Shown: positions 1 through 6,487 of the stretch, in pieces
Layout of the letters: each line of letters starts with the position of its first letter
Position numbering within the stretch: the stretch's first letter is position 1
Origin: JAKOQB01 sp036824465
GTDB taxonomy: Bacteria; Pseudomonadota; Gammaproteobacteria; Burkholderiales; Burkholderiaceae_F
Direction of reading: 5' to 3'
Assembly: GCA_036824465.1 (NCBI GenBank)
Contig: DAITAC010000082.1
Location: forward strand, 1-17,578
Length of the DNA stretch: 17,578 nucleotides
Translations under genes and position numbers: made by a program
Notes under the pieces: generated by a model
What the model saw: only the letters and a program-made list of their open reading frames with translations
The model's database searches: none
Told to the model about the DNA's origin: nothing

Positions 1-53
1 TGTAAGGCATGCCGCCAGCGTTCAATCTGAGCCAGGATCAAACTCTTCAGTTC
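1..53 (-). rRNA. rrs: 16S ribosomal RNA, 5' end (partial)
   Basis: On the minus strand, positions 46 to 27 read AGAGTTTGATCCTGGCTCAG, the universal 16S 5' sequence (27F primer site). It continues as ATTGAACGCTGGCGGCATGC and CTTACA to the window edge, the betaproteobacterial form. Aligning GAACTGAAGAGTTTG with the E. coli start AAATTGAAGAGTTTG puts the mature 5' end near position 53. Only about 53 bases lie inside the window. The rest of the gene and any 23S, 5S and spacer tRNAs are off the left edge. Confidence 0.97.
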
Positions 54-210
54 AAATCCTTCGCACACGTTACCGTGCACGTTCGCTCACTCGCGGAATT
101 GAAGGAAATCTTGAAAGACTTCCTACTTACTTCCGTGTGAGACACAAGATGTATTGAGCTTCGCCACGATCGCAGGTGTGAGGCCCGCGAAAGTGGTTGC
201 GCCGTCATCA

Positions 211-222
211 AGCGCCCACACT
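211..222 (-). promoter_or_regulatory. boxC-like element of the rrn leader
   Basis: The minus strand reads AGTGTGGGCGCT, close to the GU-rich boxC of proteobacterial rrn leaders (TGTGTGGGCACT in E. coli). It lies 15 bases downstream of boxA, the expected order. BoxC-type sequences are linked to leader RNA folding during 16S assembly. The call rests on similarity and position only. Confidence 0.6.
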
Positions 223-237
223 TATCGGCTGTTTCGA

Positions 238-250
238 TTGTTAAAGAGCG
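238..250 (-). promoter_or_regulatory. boxA antitermination site of the rrn leader
   Basis: The minus strand reads CGCTCTTTAACAA, matching the E. coli boxA core TGCTCTTTAACAA at 12 of 13 positions. In the rRNA antitermination system boxA RNA is bound by NusB-NusE (S10), so RNA polymerase passes Rho-dependent stops. It lies about 50 bases downstream of the predicted start point and about 185 bases upstream of 16S, the usual layout. Confidence 0.93.
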
Positions 251-304
251 TGCCGGCCTGTCGGTTTGTGCACTGCGCACGTCCGCAAGCAGCGAAGAGG
301 GGAG

Positions 305-333
305 ATTATGAAGACAGGGGAAATTCGTGTCAA
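305..333 (-). promoter_or_regulatory. rrn P1-type sigma-70 promoter
   Basis: On the minus strand a perfect -35 hexamer TTGACA (333-328) is separated by exactly 17 bases from CATAAT (310-305), which matches TATAAT at five of six positions. The expected start point is near 298, followed by a C-rich discriminator (CTCCCCTC). The region just upstream is not notably A/T-rich, so I see no strong UP element. No second promoter hexamer pair is evident between this and boxA. The match quality and its place ahead of boxA make it the rRNA operon promoter. Confidence 0.9.
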
Positions 334-401
334 GTTGAGAGGAGCGCCAAAGTTAGAGGCGCGCCTCCGTGGCCGTTAAGTCATTGTTCCGAAAGACCCA
401 A

Positions 402-1178
402 TCAGCGGTGCCTGAAGTTCGCGGCGCGCTTCTCGACGAAGGCCGACATGCCTTCCTTCTGATCGCTGGTCGCAAAGAGCGAATGGAACAGGCGTCGTTC
501 GAACAGAAGTCCCTCGGCAAGCGGCATCTCGTAGGCGCGATTGATGCACTCCTTGGCCATCATCACTGCCGGCAGCGAGAACTGGGCGATTGCCGCGGCC
601 ACCGCGAGCGCCTCTTCCATGAGTTTGTCGTCGGCCACCACGCGCGACACCAGGCCGGCGCGCTCTGCTTCGGCCGCATCCATCATGCGCGCCGTGAGGG
701 CCAGGTCCATGGCCTTGGCCTTGCCGACCGCACGCGGCAGGCGCTGCGTGCCACCGGCGCCGGGGATGATGCCGAGCCTGATCTCAGGCTGACCGAAACG
801 TGCGCTTTCAGCGGCAATGATGATGTCGCACATCATGGCGAGTTCACACCCACCGCCGAGCGCGTAACCGGCGACCGCTGCGATTACGGGCTTGCGCACG
901 CGTCTGATGGCCTCCCAGTTGCGGGTGATGTATTCGCTCTTGAATACGTCCATGTACGACCACTCGCGCATGGCTCCGATATCGGCGCCAGCCGCGAAGG
1001 CCTTGGCCGATCCGGTCACGATGATCGCCCCGATTGCATCGTCCGCGTCGAAGGCAAGCATCGCGGCGCCAAGCTCGTCCATCAACGCATCGTTCAGCGC
1101 GTTGAGAGCCTTTGCTCGGTTCAGGGTGATCAGACCGACTCGGTCGCGTGTCTCGACAAGGATGTTTTCGTAGGTCAT
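402..1178 (-). CDS. Enoyl-CoA hydratase / crotonase-family protein
   Basis: This 258-residue protein has the usual length for a cytoplasmic short-chain enoyl-CoA hydratase, which adds water to trans-2-enoyl-CoA in beta-oxidation-type pathways. The oxyanion-hole segment FAAGADIGAM is at residues 61-70, and GGGCELAMMCDI at 108-119 supplies the other backbone amide. Both catalytic glutamates are present: Glu112 (GGGCEL) and Glu132 (GQPEIRLG), equivalent to rat Glu144 and Glu164. The ATG at 1178 is chosen because the preceding in-frame sequence overlaps the upstream gene and lacks the fold. No strong Shine-Dalgarno site precedes it. It lies 25 bases downstream of the GGDEF-EAL gene on the same strand, so co-transcription is possible. 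The physiological substrate cannot be told from sequence. A loose PaaF- or FadB-like role would fit equally well. Confidence 0.95.
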   Translation of the reverse strand: MTYENILVETRDRVGLITLNRAKALNALNDALMDELGAAMLAFDADDAIGAIIVTGSAKAFAAGADIGAMREWSYMDVFKSEYITRNWEAIRRVRKPVIAAVAGYALGGGCELAMMCDIIIAAESARFGQPEIRLGIIPGAGGTQRLPRAVGKAKAMDLALTARMMDAAEAERAGLVSRVVADDKLMEEALAVAAAIAQFSLPAVMMAKECINRAYEMPLAEGLLFERRLFHSLFATSDQKEGMSAFVEKRAANFRHR

Positions 1179-1203
1179 ATGCAGCGCCTGCAGTCTGTTC
1201 CGA

Positions 1204-4200
1204 TCAGCTTTGCCCGGACGGGAGCGCGGCGGCGTCTCCGGGTCCGAACTCGATGTACTCGAGAATGGTCTGAGGTGGCAGCGCGCGCGAGTAGTAAAAA
1301 CCCTGCGCATACTCGCAGCCGATATTGCGCAGGTACTCGACCTGCTCTGGCGTTTCAATACCCTCGGCTACGACCTTGAGCTTGAAATGGCGCGCGACCG
1401 CCAGCATCGCGTGCACAATCGCACAGCTGTCAGCGTCGTTCGGCACTCCCTCGACGAATGACTGATCGATCTTCAATGCCTGAATTGGCATCCGCTTGAG
1501 GTACGCGAGCATCGAATAACCGGTTCCGAAATCGTCGAGGACCAGACCCACGCCAAGCGTCGCGAGTTCATTCATCACATCGTTGTTGACTTCGCTTTCC
1601 TTCACCAAGGTCCTCTCAGTGATTTCCAGCGTGATCATGTGCGGTTCGATCGCATGCTTGGCAAGCGCCGTGCGCACAATGATCGGCAGGCTGGCCGATC
1701 CCATTTCCCGGCCCGCCACGTTGATCGAAATCGGAATATCGAAGCCCGACTGCTTCGCGCGCCAGCGCACGATCTGCGCACACACCTCGTTGACCAGCCA
1801 GCGCGTGATGCGCTCCGACAATCCACTGACCTCGGCCACGCCGATGAAGCGGTCGGGCGTCAGTCGGCCATAGGTCGGATGCTGCCAGCGGATCAGCGCC
1901 TCGAGGCCGACCACGCGGCCGGTGTTCATCTGCACCTGGGGCTGGTACTCAAGCACAAACTGCGGCTGCTCGGACTGCAGCGCCTTGAGCATCTGAATCC
2001 CAAGCTGAACCTCTCGCGCCGCAGTTTCGTAGCGAATCGGGTTGAAGAAACTGAACTGGTTACGGCCGTCGCGCTTGGCCTGATACATGCCGGCGTCGGC
2101 GTTCTTGAGAAGCGTGCTCATCTCGCGGCCGTGCTCGGGAAAGAGCGCGATGCCGATCGACGCCGAAACCTGCGTGTCGACGTTTGGCACCAGGTCGGTT
2201 CGATGCAATGACTGCGCGATCCGCGCCGCAAACAGTGCGACTTCCTGGCGATGCTCGAAATCATTCAGGACCACGACAAACTCGTCGCCGCCCAGCCGCG
2301 CGACCACACCACGCTCCGCGACAATGTCCTTGATGATCTGCGCGGCGGACTTGATCAATGAATCGCCGACCAGATGCCCGAGCGTGTCGTTGACATCCTT
2401 GAACCGGTCCAGGTCAATCAGCATGACCGCGATGCGCCGGCGCCGATTGGCCGCCGTCATGATCATGTCGCGCATCGTTTCGCGCAGAAGATTGCGGTTT
2501 GGCAGCCCGGTCAGCGAGTCGTACCAGGCCAGCTGCTCGATCCGCGTCTCGGCCTCCTGACGCTGCGAGGCTTCCATCGCCAGCGCGATCAGCAGCGCAC
2601 CGGTGGCAACGAAGTTGATTTCATCCTCGTCCCAGCTGCGGGGCTCCGCGTTCTGCACCCGCAGCACCCCGTGGACCTCGCCGTCGAGCAGCACCGGTGC
2701 ATCCAGTGTCGCCTTCAACTCGGCCCAGCGCGGATCTGCCGCCAGAGGTGCCAGCAGCAGCGAAGTGCCGATGTCCGCGACGACTACCGGCTGGCGATCG
2801 CGCAACTGGCCAAAGTAGTCCGCGAAAACGGCGGCCGGGAATTCGGTGCCGACCCAGTCGCGGACAAACCGATCATGTCGCGCATCAAAGTACGATTCGC
2901 AGCGAAGCGCCGGGGGCGACTGCTCATGCACCCAGAAACTCGCGCTGCTCGCCCGAACTGTTTCCGCGACCACGCGCAACGCCCGCGACAGCGAGTGTGA
3001 AAAGTCGGCCCGCGTCTGGATCGCAAGCTCCAGCAGGCGTTCGCGATATTCGAGTCGCCGCGCCTGTCGCCCGGCCTCCGTTCCGCGCGTCAACGCCGCC
3101 CCGGTCACGTTGCGCGCGGTGAGCAGAAGGCCGCCGATCGTCGCATCCGACATCAGATTGCGGACCGAGATCCAAAGCCGTTGCACGGTGCCGTCGGTGG
3201 CTGCGAAGCGCACCAGGCAACTGTGCGTTCGCTTGGTTGACCCGTCACGTGCGGCGGCGCTGATCACGTCGCGCAAGGCGGGTTGATCCTCTTCCATCAC
3301 GAGTGAGATGCCCGGCTTGCCAATCGTTGAGTCCGGCGTAACCCCCAACGACTTCTGGATCGCGGCCGACTGATAACGAATCACGCCCTCTGCATCGAGC
3401 ACCATCAACGCATCGGCCGCGTGCTCCGCAAAAGAGCGCAGCCGTCGCTCCAGCAGACGCATCCTGCGTTTGGTCTCGCGCGCCTCGGTCACATCGCGCG
3501 CGCAAACGACGAAGGCCTGCACCATCGGGTCATGCAGCCGGTTGGTCAGCGTGCCGAGCATCCAGCGTCCGCCCTCCTGCCCGGACAGGCGCAGTCGCCA
3601 TTCAAATCGCAGCGGCGGTACGTCTTCTTCAGCCGTCATGCGCTCGACCGCACGCGCGAACTCGGTCGCCGCGTTGTCGTCGAGCAGGTATTCAAAGGGA
3701 ACACCGATCGCATCGGCCGGCGGCACGCCAGTGGCGGTCTGGGCAGCGGTACTGATCGAAATCACGCGGCGATCGGCACCAATCAGGATGCCGATTTCCC
3801 CGGACGCTTGCGCCACTGCAGCAGCGCGCGCCAGTTCGCGTCGCCGTGCACGCTCCAGCGCGCGCCGTTCGGTGATGTCCTTCAGCGTAACCGCGGCAAC
3901 CGTCTCTTGTTCAAAGCGCAGCAACTCGGCATCAACCTGCAGTGCAACGCAACGACCATCGGCCAGCGGCAGTTTGGTGTGCCCGGAGGCACGGCCGTTG
4001 CGTTCGACCTCACTCCAGAAACGAAGCCAGCGCCGCGTGGCATCGCGGTAGCGCGGAAACGCGAGCACTTCAGCCAGGTGCCGACCGATCACGATATCGA
4101 CCGGTTTGCCGATCAATGCCGCCGCCGCCGCGTTCGCGGTCAGAATCTGCGCTGATGCATTGAAGCAGATCGTCGGCAGTGCAAGGTGGTCGAACGCCGC

Positions 4201-4254
4201 CTGCTTGAGCGACGATTCAACAGAGGACTGCCGAAGCGGAATGACGGTTGACAC
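1204..4254 (-). CDS. PAS-PAS-PAS-GAF-GGDEF-EAL cyclic-di-GMP signalling protein
   Basis: This 1016-residue sensor-effector would make or break cyclic-di-GMP. In order it has three PAS-like domains (about 20-128, 145-258 and 270-386), a GAF-like domain (about 405-565), GGDEF (about 575-738) and EAL (about 748-1003). The GGDEF signature (RLGGDEF, 653-659) is intact. The upstream position where an RxxD inhibitory site would lie reads AERG, so that site is missing. The EAL half keeps its catalytic set: EAL 785-787, Asn845, Glu877, Asp907-Asp908 (DDFGTGYS), Lys928, Glu964 and Gln984. Both activities are therefore possible. No transmembrane segments or signal peptide are seen, so it is predicted cytosolic. 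The start is GTG at 4254, with AGGAG ten bases upstream (4269-4265). Which activity dominates and what the PAS and GAF domains sense are unknown. Confidence 0.96.
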   Translation of the reverse strand: MSTVIPLRQSSVESSLKQAAFDHLALPTICFNASAQILTANAAAAALIGKPVDIVIGRHLAEVLAFPRYRDATRRWLRFWSEVERNGRASGHTKLPLADGRCVALQVDAELLRFEQETVAAVTLKDITERRALERARRRELARAAAVAQASGEIGILIGADRRVISISTAAQTATGVPPADAIGVPFEYLLDDNAATEFARAVERMTAEEDVPPLRFEWRLRLSGQEGGRWMLGTLTNRLHDPMVQAFVVCARDVTEARETKRRMRLLERRLRSFAEHAADALMVLDAEGVIRYQSAAIQKSLGVTPDSTIGKPGISLVMEEDQPALRDVISAAARDGSTKRTHSCLVRFAATDGTVQRLWISVRNLMSDATIGGLLLTARNVTGAALTRGTEAGRQARRLEYRERLLELAIQTRADFSHSLSRALRVVAETVRASSASFWVHEQSPPALRCESYFDARHDRFVRDWVGTEFPAAVFADYFGQLRDRQPVVVADIGTSLLLAPLAADPRWAELKATLDAPVLLDGEVHGVLRVQNAEPRSWDEDEINFVATGALLIALAMEASQRQEAETRIEQLAWYDSLTGLPNRNLLRETMRDMIMTAANRRRRIAVMLIDLDRFKDVNDTLGHLVGDSLIKSAAQIIKDIVAERGVVARLGGDEFVVVLNDFEHRQEVALFAARIAQSLHRTDLVPNVDTQVSASIGIALFPEHGREMSTLLKNADAGMYQAKRDGRNQFSFFNPIRYETAAREVQLGIQMLKALQSEQPQFVLEYQPQVQMNTGRVVGLEALIRWQHPTYGRLTPDRFIGVAEVSGLSERITRWLVNEVCAQIVRWRAKQSGFDIPISINVAGREMGSASLPIIVRTALAKHAIEPHMITLEITERTLVKESEVNNDVMNELATLGVGLVLDDFGTGYSMLAYLKRMPIQALKIDQSFVEGVPNDADSCAIVHAMLAVARHFKLKVVAEGIETPEQVEYLRNIGCEYAQGFYYSRALPPQTILEYIEFGPGDAAALPSGQS

Positions 4255-4264
4255 CCGGTGCGGT

Positions 4265-4269
4265 CTCCT
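4265..4269 (-). promoter_or_regulatory. Ribosome binding site fixing the GTG start of the GGDEF-EAL gene
   Basis: AGGAG on the minus strand lies ten bases before the GTG at 4254. There is no upstream in-frame ATG giving a better start, so this site decides the unusual start codon. Confidence 0.7.
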
Positions 4270-4397
4270 GCGCGGGCAGCGTAGCGCGCGCGATCGCGCG
4301 GGTCACGCCGAACTGCGACGGCCACGATTGTGCCACGCGCGGCCCTGCCATGACCGACGGAAGTATGGCGAGCAGCTGGCGATGCACTCGTCATCGC

Positions 4398-4403
4398 TAC
4401 ACT
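4398..4403 (+). promoter_or_regulatory. Candidate -10 element for the DUF3429-acuI operon
   Basis: TACACT within CGCTACACTGG lies 27 bases before the DUF3429 start codon, in the 176-base gap between two divergent genes. The best -35 match (CTGGCG at 4376-4381, 16-base spacing) is poor, three of six. The same GCTAnnCTG pattern occurs upstream of two other genes here. No stronger promoter for either divergent gene was found in the gap. Confidence 0.3.
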
Positions 4404-4430
4404 GGTCTTTCCACATGAAGTGCTCGACCC

Positions 4431-4910
4431 ATGTCGACGGTCATCCACGGTCGCATTGCCACGTTGCTCGGGAACTTTGGTTTGCTGCCCTTCTTCGCGC
4501 TTGCGGGGGCGGCCTGGGTTCCGTTCGAGGGCGGCAGTCTCCAGGTTCAGCGAATGATCGGCACTGCCCTTGTCGGCTACAGCGCGGTGGTGCTGTCGTT
4601 CCTCGGCGCCGTGCACTGGGGCATGGTCCTTCGAACGCCGCAGGTCACGCGCACGCAGGCCTGGAACGCGCTGGGCTGGGGTGTGGTGCCAGCGCTGCTC
4701 GGCTGGCTCGCCCTGCTGCTTGCAGCAGCCGGCGTCAAGATGTGGGTGGTGCTGACCTTCCTGATCGGCGACCTCGTGCTCTGTCGCCTGATGGACAGCA
4801 ACCTGCTGCGGATGTATCCCGATGTCCCATCCTGGTTTCCGTCCCTGCGCGCGCGCCTGACGCTCGGCGCGATCGCGGCGCTTCTTTTCGCGCTGTTTTC
4901 ATTTCACTGA
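4431..4910 (+). CDS. DUF3429 family integral membrane protein
   Basis: This is a 159-residue protein made almost entirely of hydrophobic helices. I count about five membrane segments, near residues 9-31, 41-63, 80-99, 102-120 and 142-157. The stretch SFLGAVHWG (56-64) is the hallmark I associate with DUF3429, an uncharacterised inner-membrane family common in Proteobacteria. The ATG at 4431 has only a weak ribosome site. A nearby ATG at 4414 is out of frame. It ends seven bases before acuI, whose ribosome site overlaps its stop codon, so the two genes look like an operon. No catalytic motif is visible and the function is unknown. Confidence 0.88.
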   Translation: MSTVIHGRIATLLGNFGLLPFFALAGAAWVPFEGGSLQVQRMIGTALVGYSAVVLSFLGAVHWGMVLRTPQVTRTQAWNALGWGVVPALLGWLALLLAAAGVKMWVVLTFLIGDLVLCRLMDSNLLRMYPDVPSWFPSLRARLTLGAIAALLFALFSFH

Positions 4911-4917
4911 GGCTCGC

Positions 4918-5910
4918 ATGTTCAAAGCAATCTTGCTCAGCAAGGAAGACGATCAGTTCAGCGCCGCCGTGCGTGAACTTGCGGACGAGGCGCTCGACGC
5001 TGCCGCCGGCGCAGACGTGACCATAGCGGTCGACTACTCGACCATCAACTACAAGGACGGACTGGCGTTGACCAACAAAGCGCCCGTCGTGCGCAAGTGG
5101 CCGATGATCCCCGGCATCGATGCGGCAGGCACGGTGATCGCAAGCAGTCATCCGCTGTGGCGGATCGGCGACCGTGCCGTGTTGAACGGCTGGGGTGTCG
5201 GCGAATCACACTGGGGCGGCCTGGCGCAGAAGGCGAAGTTCAAAGGCGAGTGGCTGGTCGCGCTGCCCGACGCGCTCTCCACGCGTCAGGCGATGGCGAT
5301 CGGCACCGCCGGCTACACCGCGATGCTGAGCTGCATGGCCTTGGAAGAGCAAGGGATCGCCAAGGCGAGCGGCGATGTTCTCGTCACCGGCGCCTCGGGC
5401 GGAGTCGGTTCGATCGCCATCGCGATTCTCGCCGGCTGGGGCTACCGCATCGTCGCGTCGACGGGCAAGCTCGCGGAGTCGGATTTCCTGAAATCGCTGG
5501 GTGCCGCCGACGTGATCGATCGCGCCGAACTGTCGAGTCCCGGCAAGCCGCTGCAAAAGGAACGCTGGGCCGCGGTGGTCGATGCGGTCGGGTCACATAC
5601 GCTCGCCAATGCCTGCGCGCAGACGCGCTACGGCGGCGTGGTCACTGCCTGCGGTCTGGCGCAGGGGATGGACCTCCCCGCGACCGTTGCACCCTTCATC
5701 CTGCGTGCGGTGAAATTGATCGGTGTCGACTCGGTCATGTGCCCGACCGCCCGTCGAGTCAAGGCATGGCAGAGACTCGCCACCGATCTGGGCCGCGACA
5801 AGCTCGATGCGATCACGCGCGAAGTGTCGCTGGCGGCCAGCTTCGATGTCGCGCGCGACATTCTTGCCGGCAAGATTCGCGGCCGTGTCGTGGTTAACGT
5901 GAATACGTGA
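4918..5910 (+). CDS. acuI: Acryloyl-CoA reductase (NADPH), AcuI/YhdH family oxidoreductase
   Basis: This 330-residue protein is a zinc-independent medium-chain reductase of the AcuI/YhdH type. In characterised members it reduces toxic acryloyl-CoA to propionyl-CoA with NADPH. The N-terminal catalytic domain contains YSTINYKDGLALT (40-52) and WPMIPGIDAAGTV (61-73), both typical of this branch. The nucleotide-binding Rossmann motif TGASGGVGSIA is at 157-167. The C-terminal GKIRGRVVVNV (318-328) matches the family ending. Cysteines that would hold a structural zinc are absent, as expected. The start ATG at 4918 is preceded by GAGG, which overlaps the DUF3429 stop codon. Length is normal. The family call is strong. 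The in vivo substrate is inferred from family, since no DMSP or acrylate genes are nearby apart from the enoyl-CoA hydratase on the opposite strand. Confidence 0.94.
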   Translation: MFKAILLSKEDDQFSAAVRELADEALDAAAGADVTIAVDYSTINYKDGLALTNKAPVVRKWPMIPGIDAAGTVIASSHPLWRIGDRAVLNGWGVGESHWGGLAQKAKFKGEWLVALPDALSTRQAMAIGTAGYTAMLSCMALEEQGIAKASGDVLVTGASGGVGSIAIAILAGWGYRIVASTGKLAESDFLKSLGAADVIDRAELSSPGKPLQKERWAAVVDAVGSHTLANACAQTRYGGVVTACGLAQGMDLPATVAPFILRAVKLIGVDSVMCPTARRVKAWQRLATDLGRDKLDAITREVSLAASFDVARDILAGKIRGRVVVNVNT

Positions 5911-5938
5911 ACGACAGGTGTTTCCCGTCCGCTAGCCT
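5911..5938 (+). promoter_or_regulatory. Candidate promoter for the molybdenum hydroxylase operon
   Basis: ACGACA (5911-5916, four of six to TTGACA) is followed after 16 bases by TAGCCT (5933-5938), inside the 109-base gap between acuI and the iron-sulphur subunit gene. It would give a 5' untranslated region of about 75 bases. The -10 context GCTAGCCTGA resembles two other candidate promoters in the window. The match is weak, and I see no terminator after acuI, so read-through from acuI is also possible. Confidence 0.25.
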
Positions 5939-6019
5939 GAACCCCATGCTGCGATCCCGGTCCCATCGCATGCGCGCACGTTGGCTTTCCTGCGATCTTC
6001 TCCCTGGAGTCTTTTCGCG

Positions 6020-6478
6020 ATGATTCAACTGAACGTCAACGGCCGCGCCGTCAGCGTCGACGCGGATCCCAATACGCCACTGCTGTGGGCATTGCGTGAC
6101 AACCTGGGCCTGACCGGTACGAAGTTCGGCTGCGGCATGGCTCTGTGCGGCGCCTGCACCGTACACATGAACGGCCAGCCGACGCGCGCCTGTGTCACGC
6201 CGATTTCCGCCGCGGCCAATGCGCAGATCACAACGATCGAAGCGATTGACACCGACCGCATCGGTCGCGCGGTACAGGACGCATGGGTGCGCAACGATGT
6301 CGTGCAGTGCGGCTACTGCCAGTCGGGCCAGGTGATGGCCGCCACCGCGCTGCTGAAGGCCAAGCGCAATCCGACCGACAAGGATATCGACGAGGCGATG
6401 TCCGGCAACGTGTGCCGCTGCGGCACCTATGCGCGCGTTCGGACTGCGATCAAGGACGCCGCCAAGGCGATCGGCTAG
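6020..6478 (+). CDS. (2Fe-2S)-binding small subunit of a molybdenum hydroxylase (IorA-like)
   Basis: This 152-residue protein is the electron-transfer subunit of a xanthine-oxidase-family enzyme, closest in layout to isoquinoline 1-oxidoreductase alpha. The N-terminal plant-ferredoxin-type cluster is held by Cys38, Cys43, Cys46 and Cys58 (CGMALCGAC, then C). The C-terminal helical cluster is held by Cys97, Cys100, Cys132 and Cys134 (CGYC, then CRC). All eight ligands are present. The ATG at 6020 is chosen because GGAG sits ten bases upstream and the protein then begins at the beta-strand IQLNVNG. A 13-residue longer version from 5981 has no family support. There is no signal peptide, so it probably crosses the membrane bound to the Tat-targeted large subunit encoded nine bases downstream. 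Confidence 0.96.
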   Translation: MIQLNVNGRAVSVDADPNTPLLWALRDNLGLTGTKFGCGMALCGACTVHMNGQPTRACVTPISAAANAQITTIEAIDTDRIGRAVQDAWVRNDVVQCGYCQSGQVMAATALLKAKRNPTDKDIDEAMSGNVCRCGTYARVRTAIKDAAKAIG

Positions 6479-6487
6479 GAGAACGCC

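Larger units (their letters stand above)
54..298 (-). other. rrn operon 5' leader (pre-16S leader RNA)
   Basis: This untranslated stretch lies between the predicted rrn start point (about 298) and the mature 16S end (about 53), both on the minus strand. It holds the boxA and boxC-like elements listed separately. A short boxB-like hairpin (GTGC, five-base loop, GCAC) sits at 268-280, upstream of boxA. A second stem at 62-81 would form in RNA just before the 16S end: CGUGCAC and GUGUGCG pair with two G-U pairs around a GGUAAC loop. The distal half of the RNase III processing stem would lie beyond 16S, outside the window. Short reading frames here on either strand have no recognisable product and are taken as chance. 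Confidence 0.85.

Noticed and set aside
356..367. Perfect palindrome GAGGCGCGCCTC as a terminator for the hydratase gene
   Set aside because: It can form only a four-base stem with a four-base loop and is not followed by a T run on the minus strand.
1179..1358. An N-terminal extension of the enoyl-CoA hydratase by 60 codons
   Set aside because: The extension would overlap the end of the GGDEF-EAL gene, has no family similarity, and the fold begins at the ATG at 1178.
369..1379. A 336-codon plus-strand frame opposite the enoyl-CoA hydratase
   Set aside because: The hydratase on the minus strand has all catalytic motifs. The opposite frame has none and runs into the end of the GGDEF-EAL gene.
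402..5910. Enoyl-CoA hydratase plus AcuI as an acrylate or DMSP degradation cluster
   Set aside because: The genes are on opposite strands, separated by more than 3 kb, and no DMSP lyase, CoA ligase or transporter is present. Both families are widespread in general metabolism.
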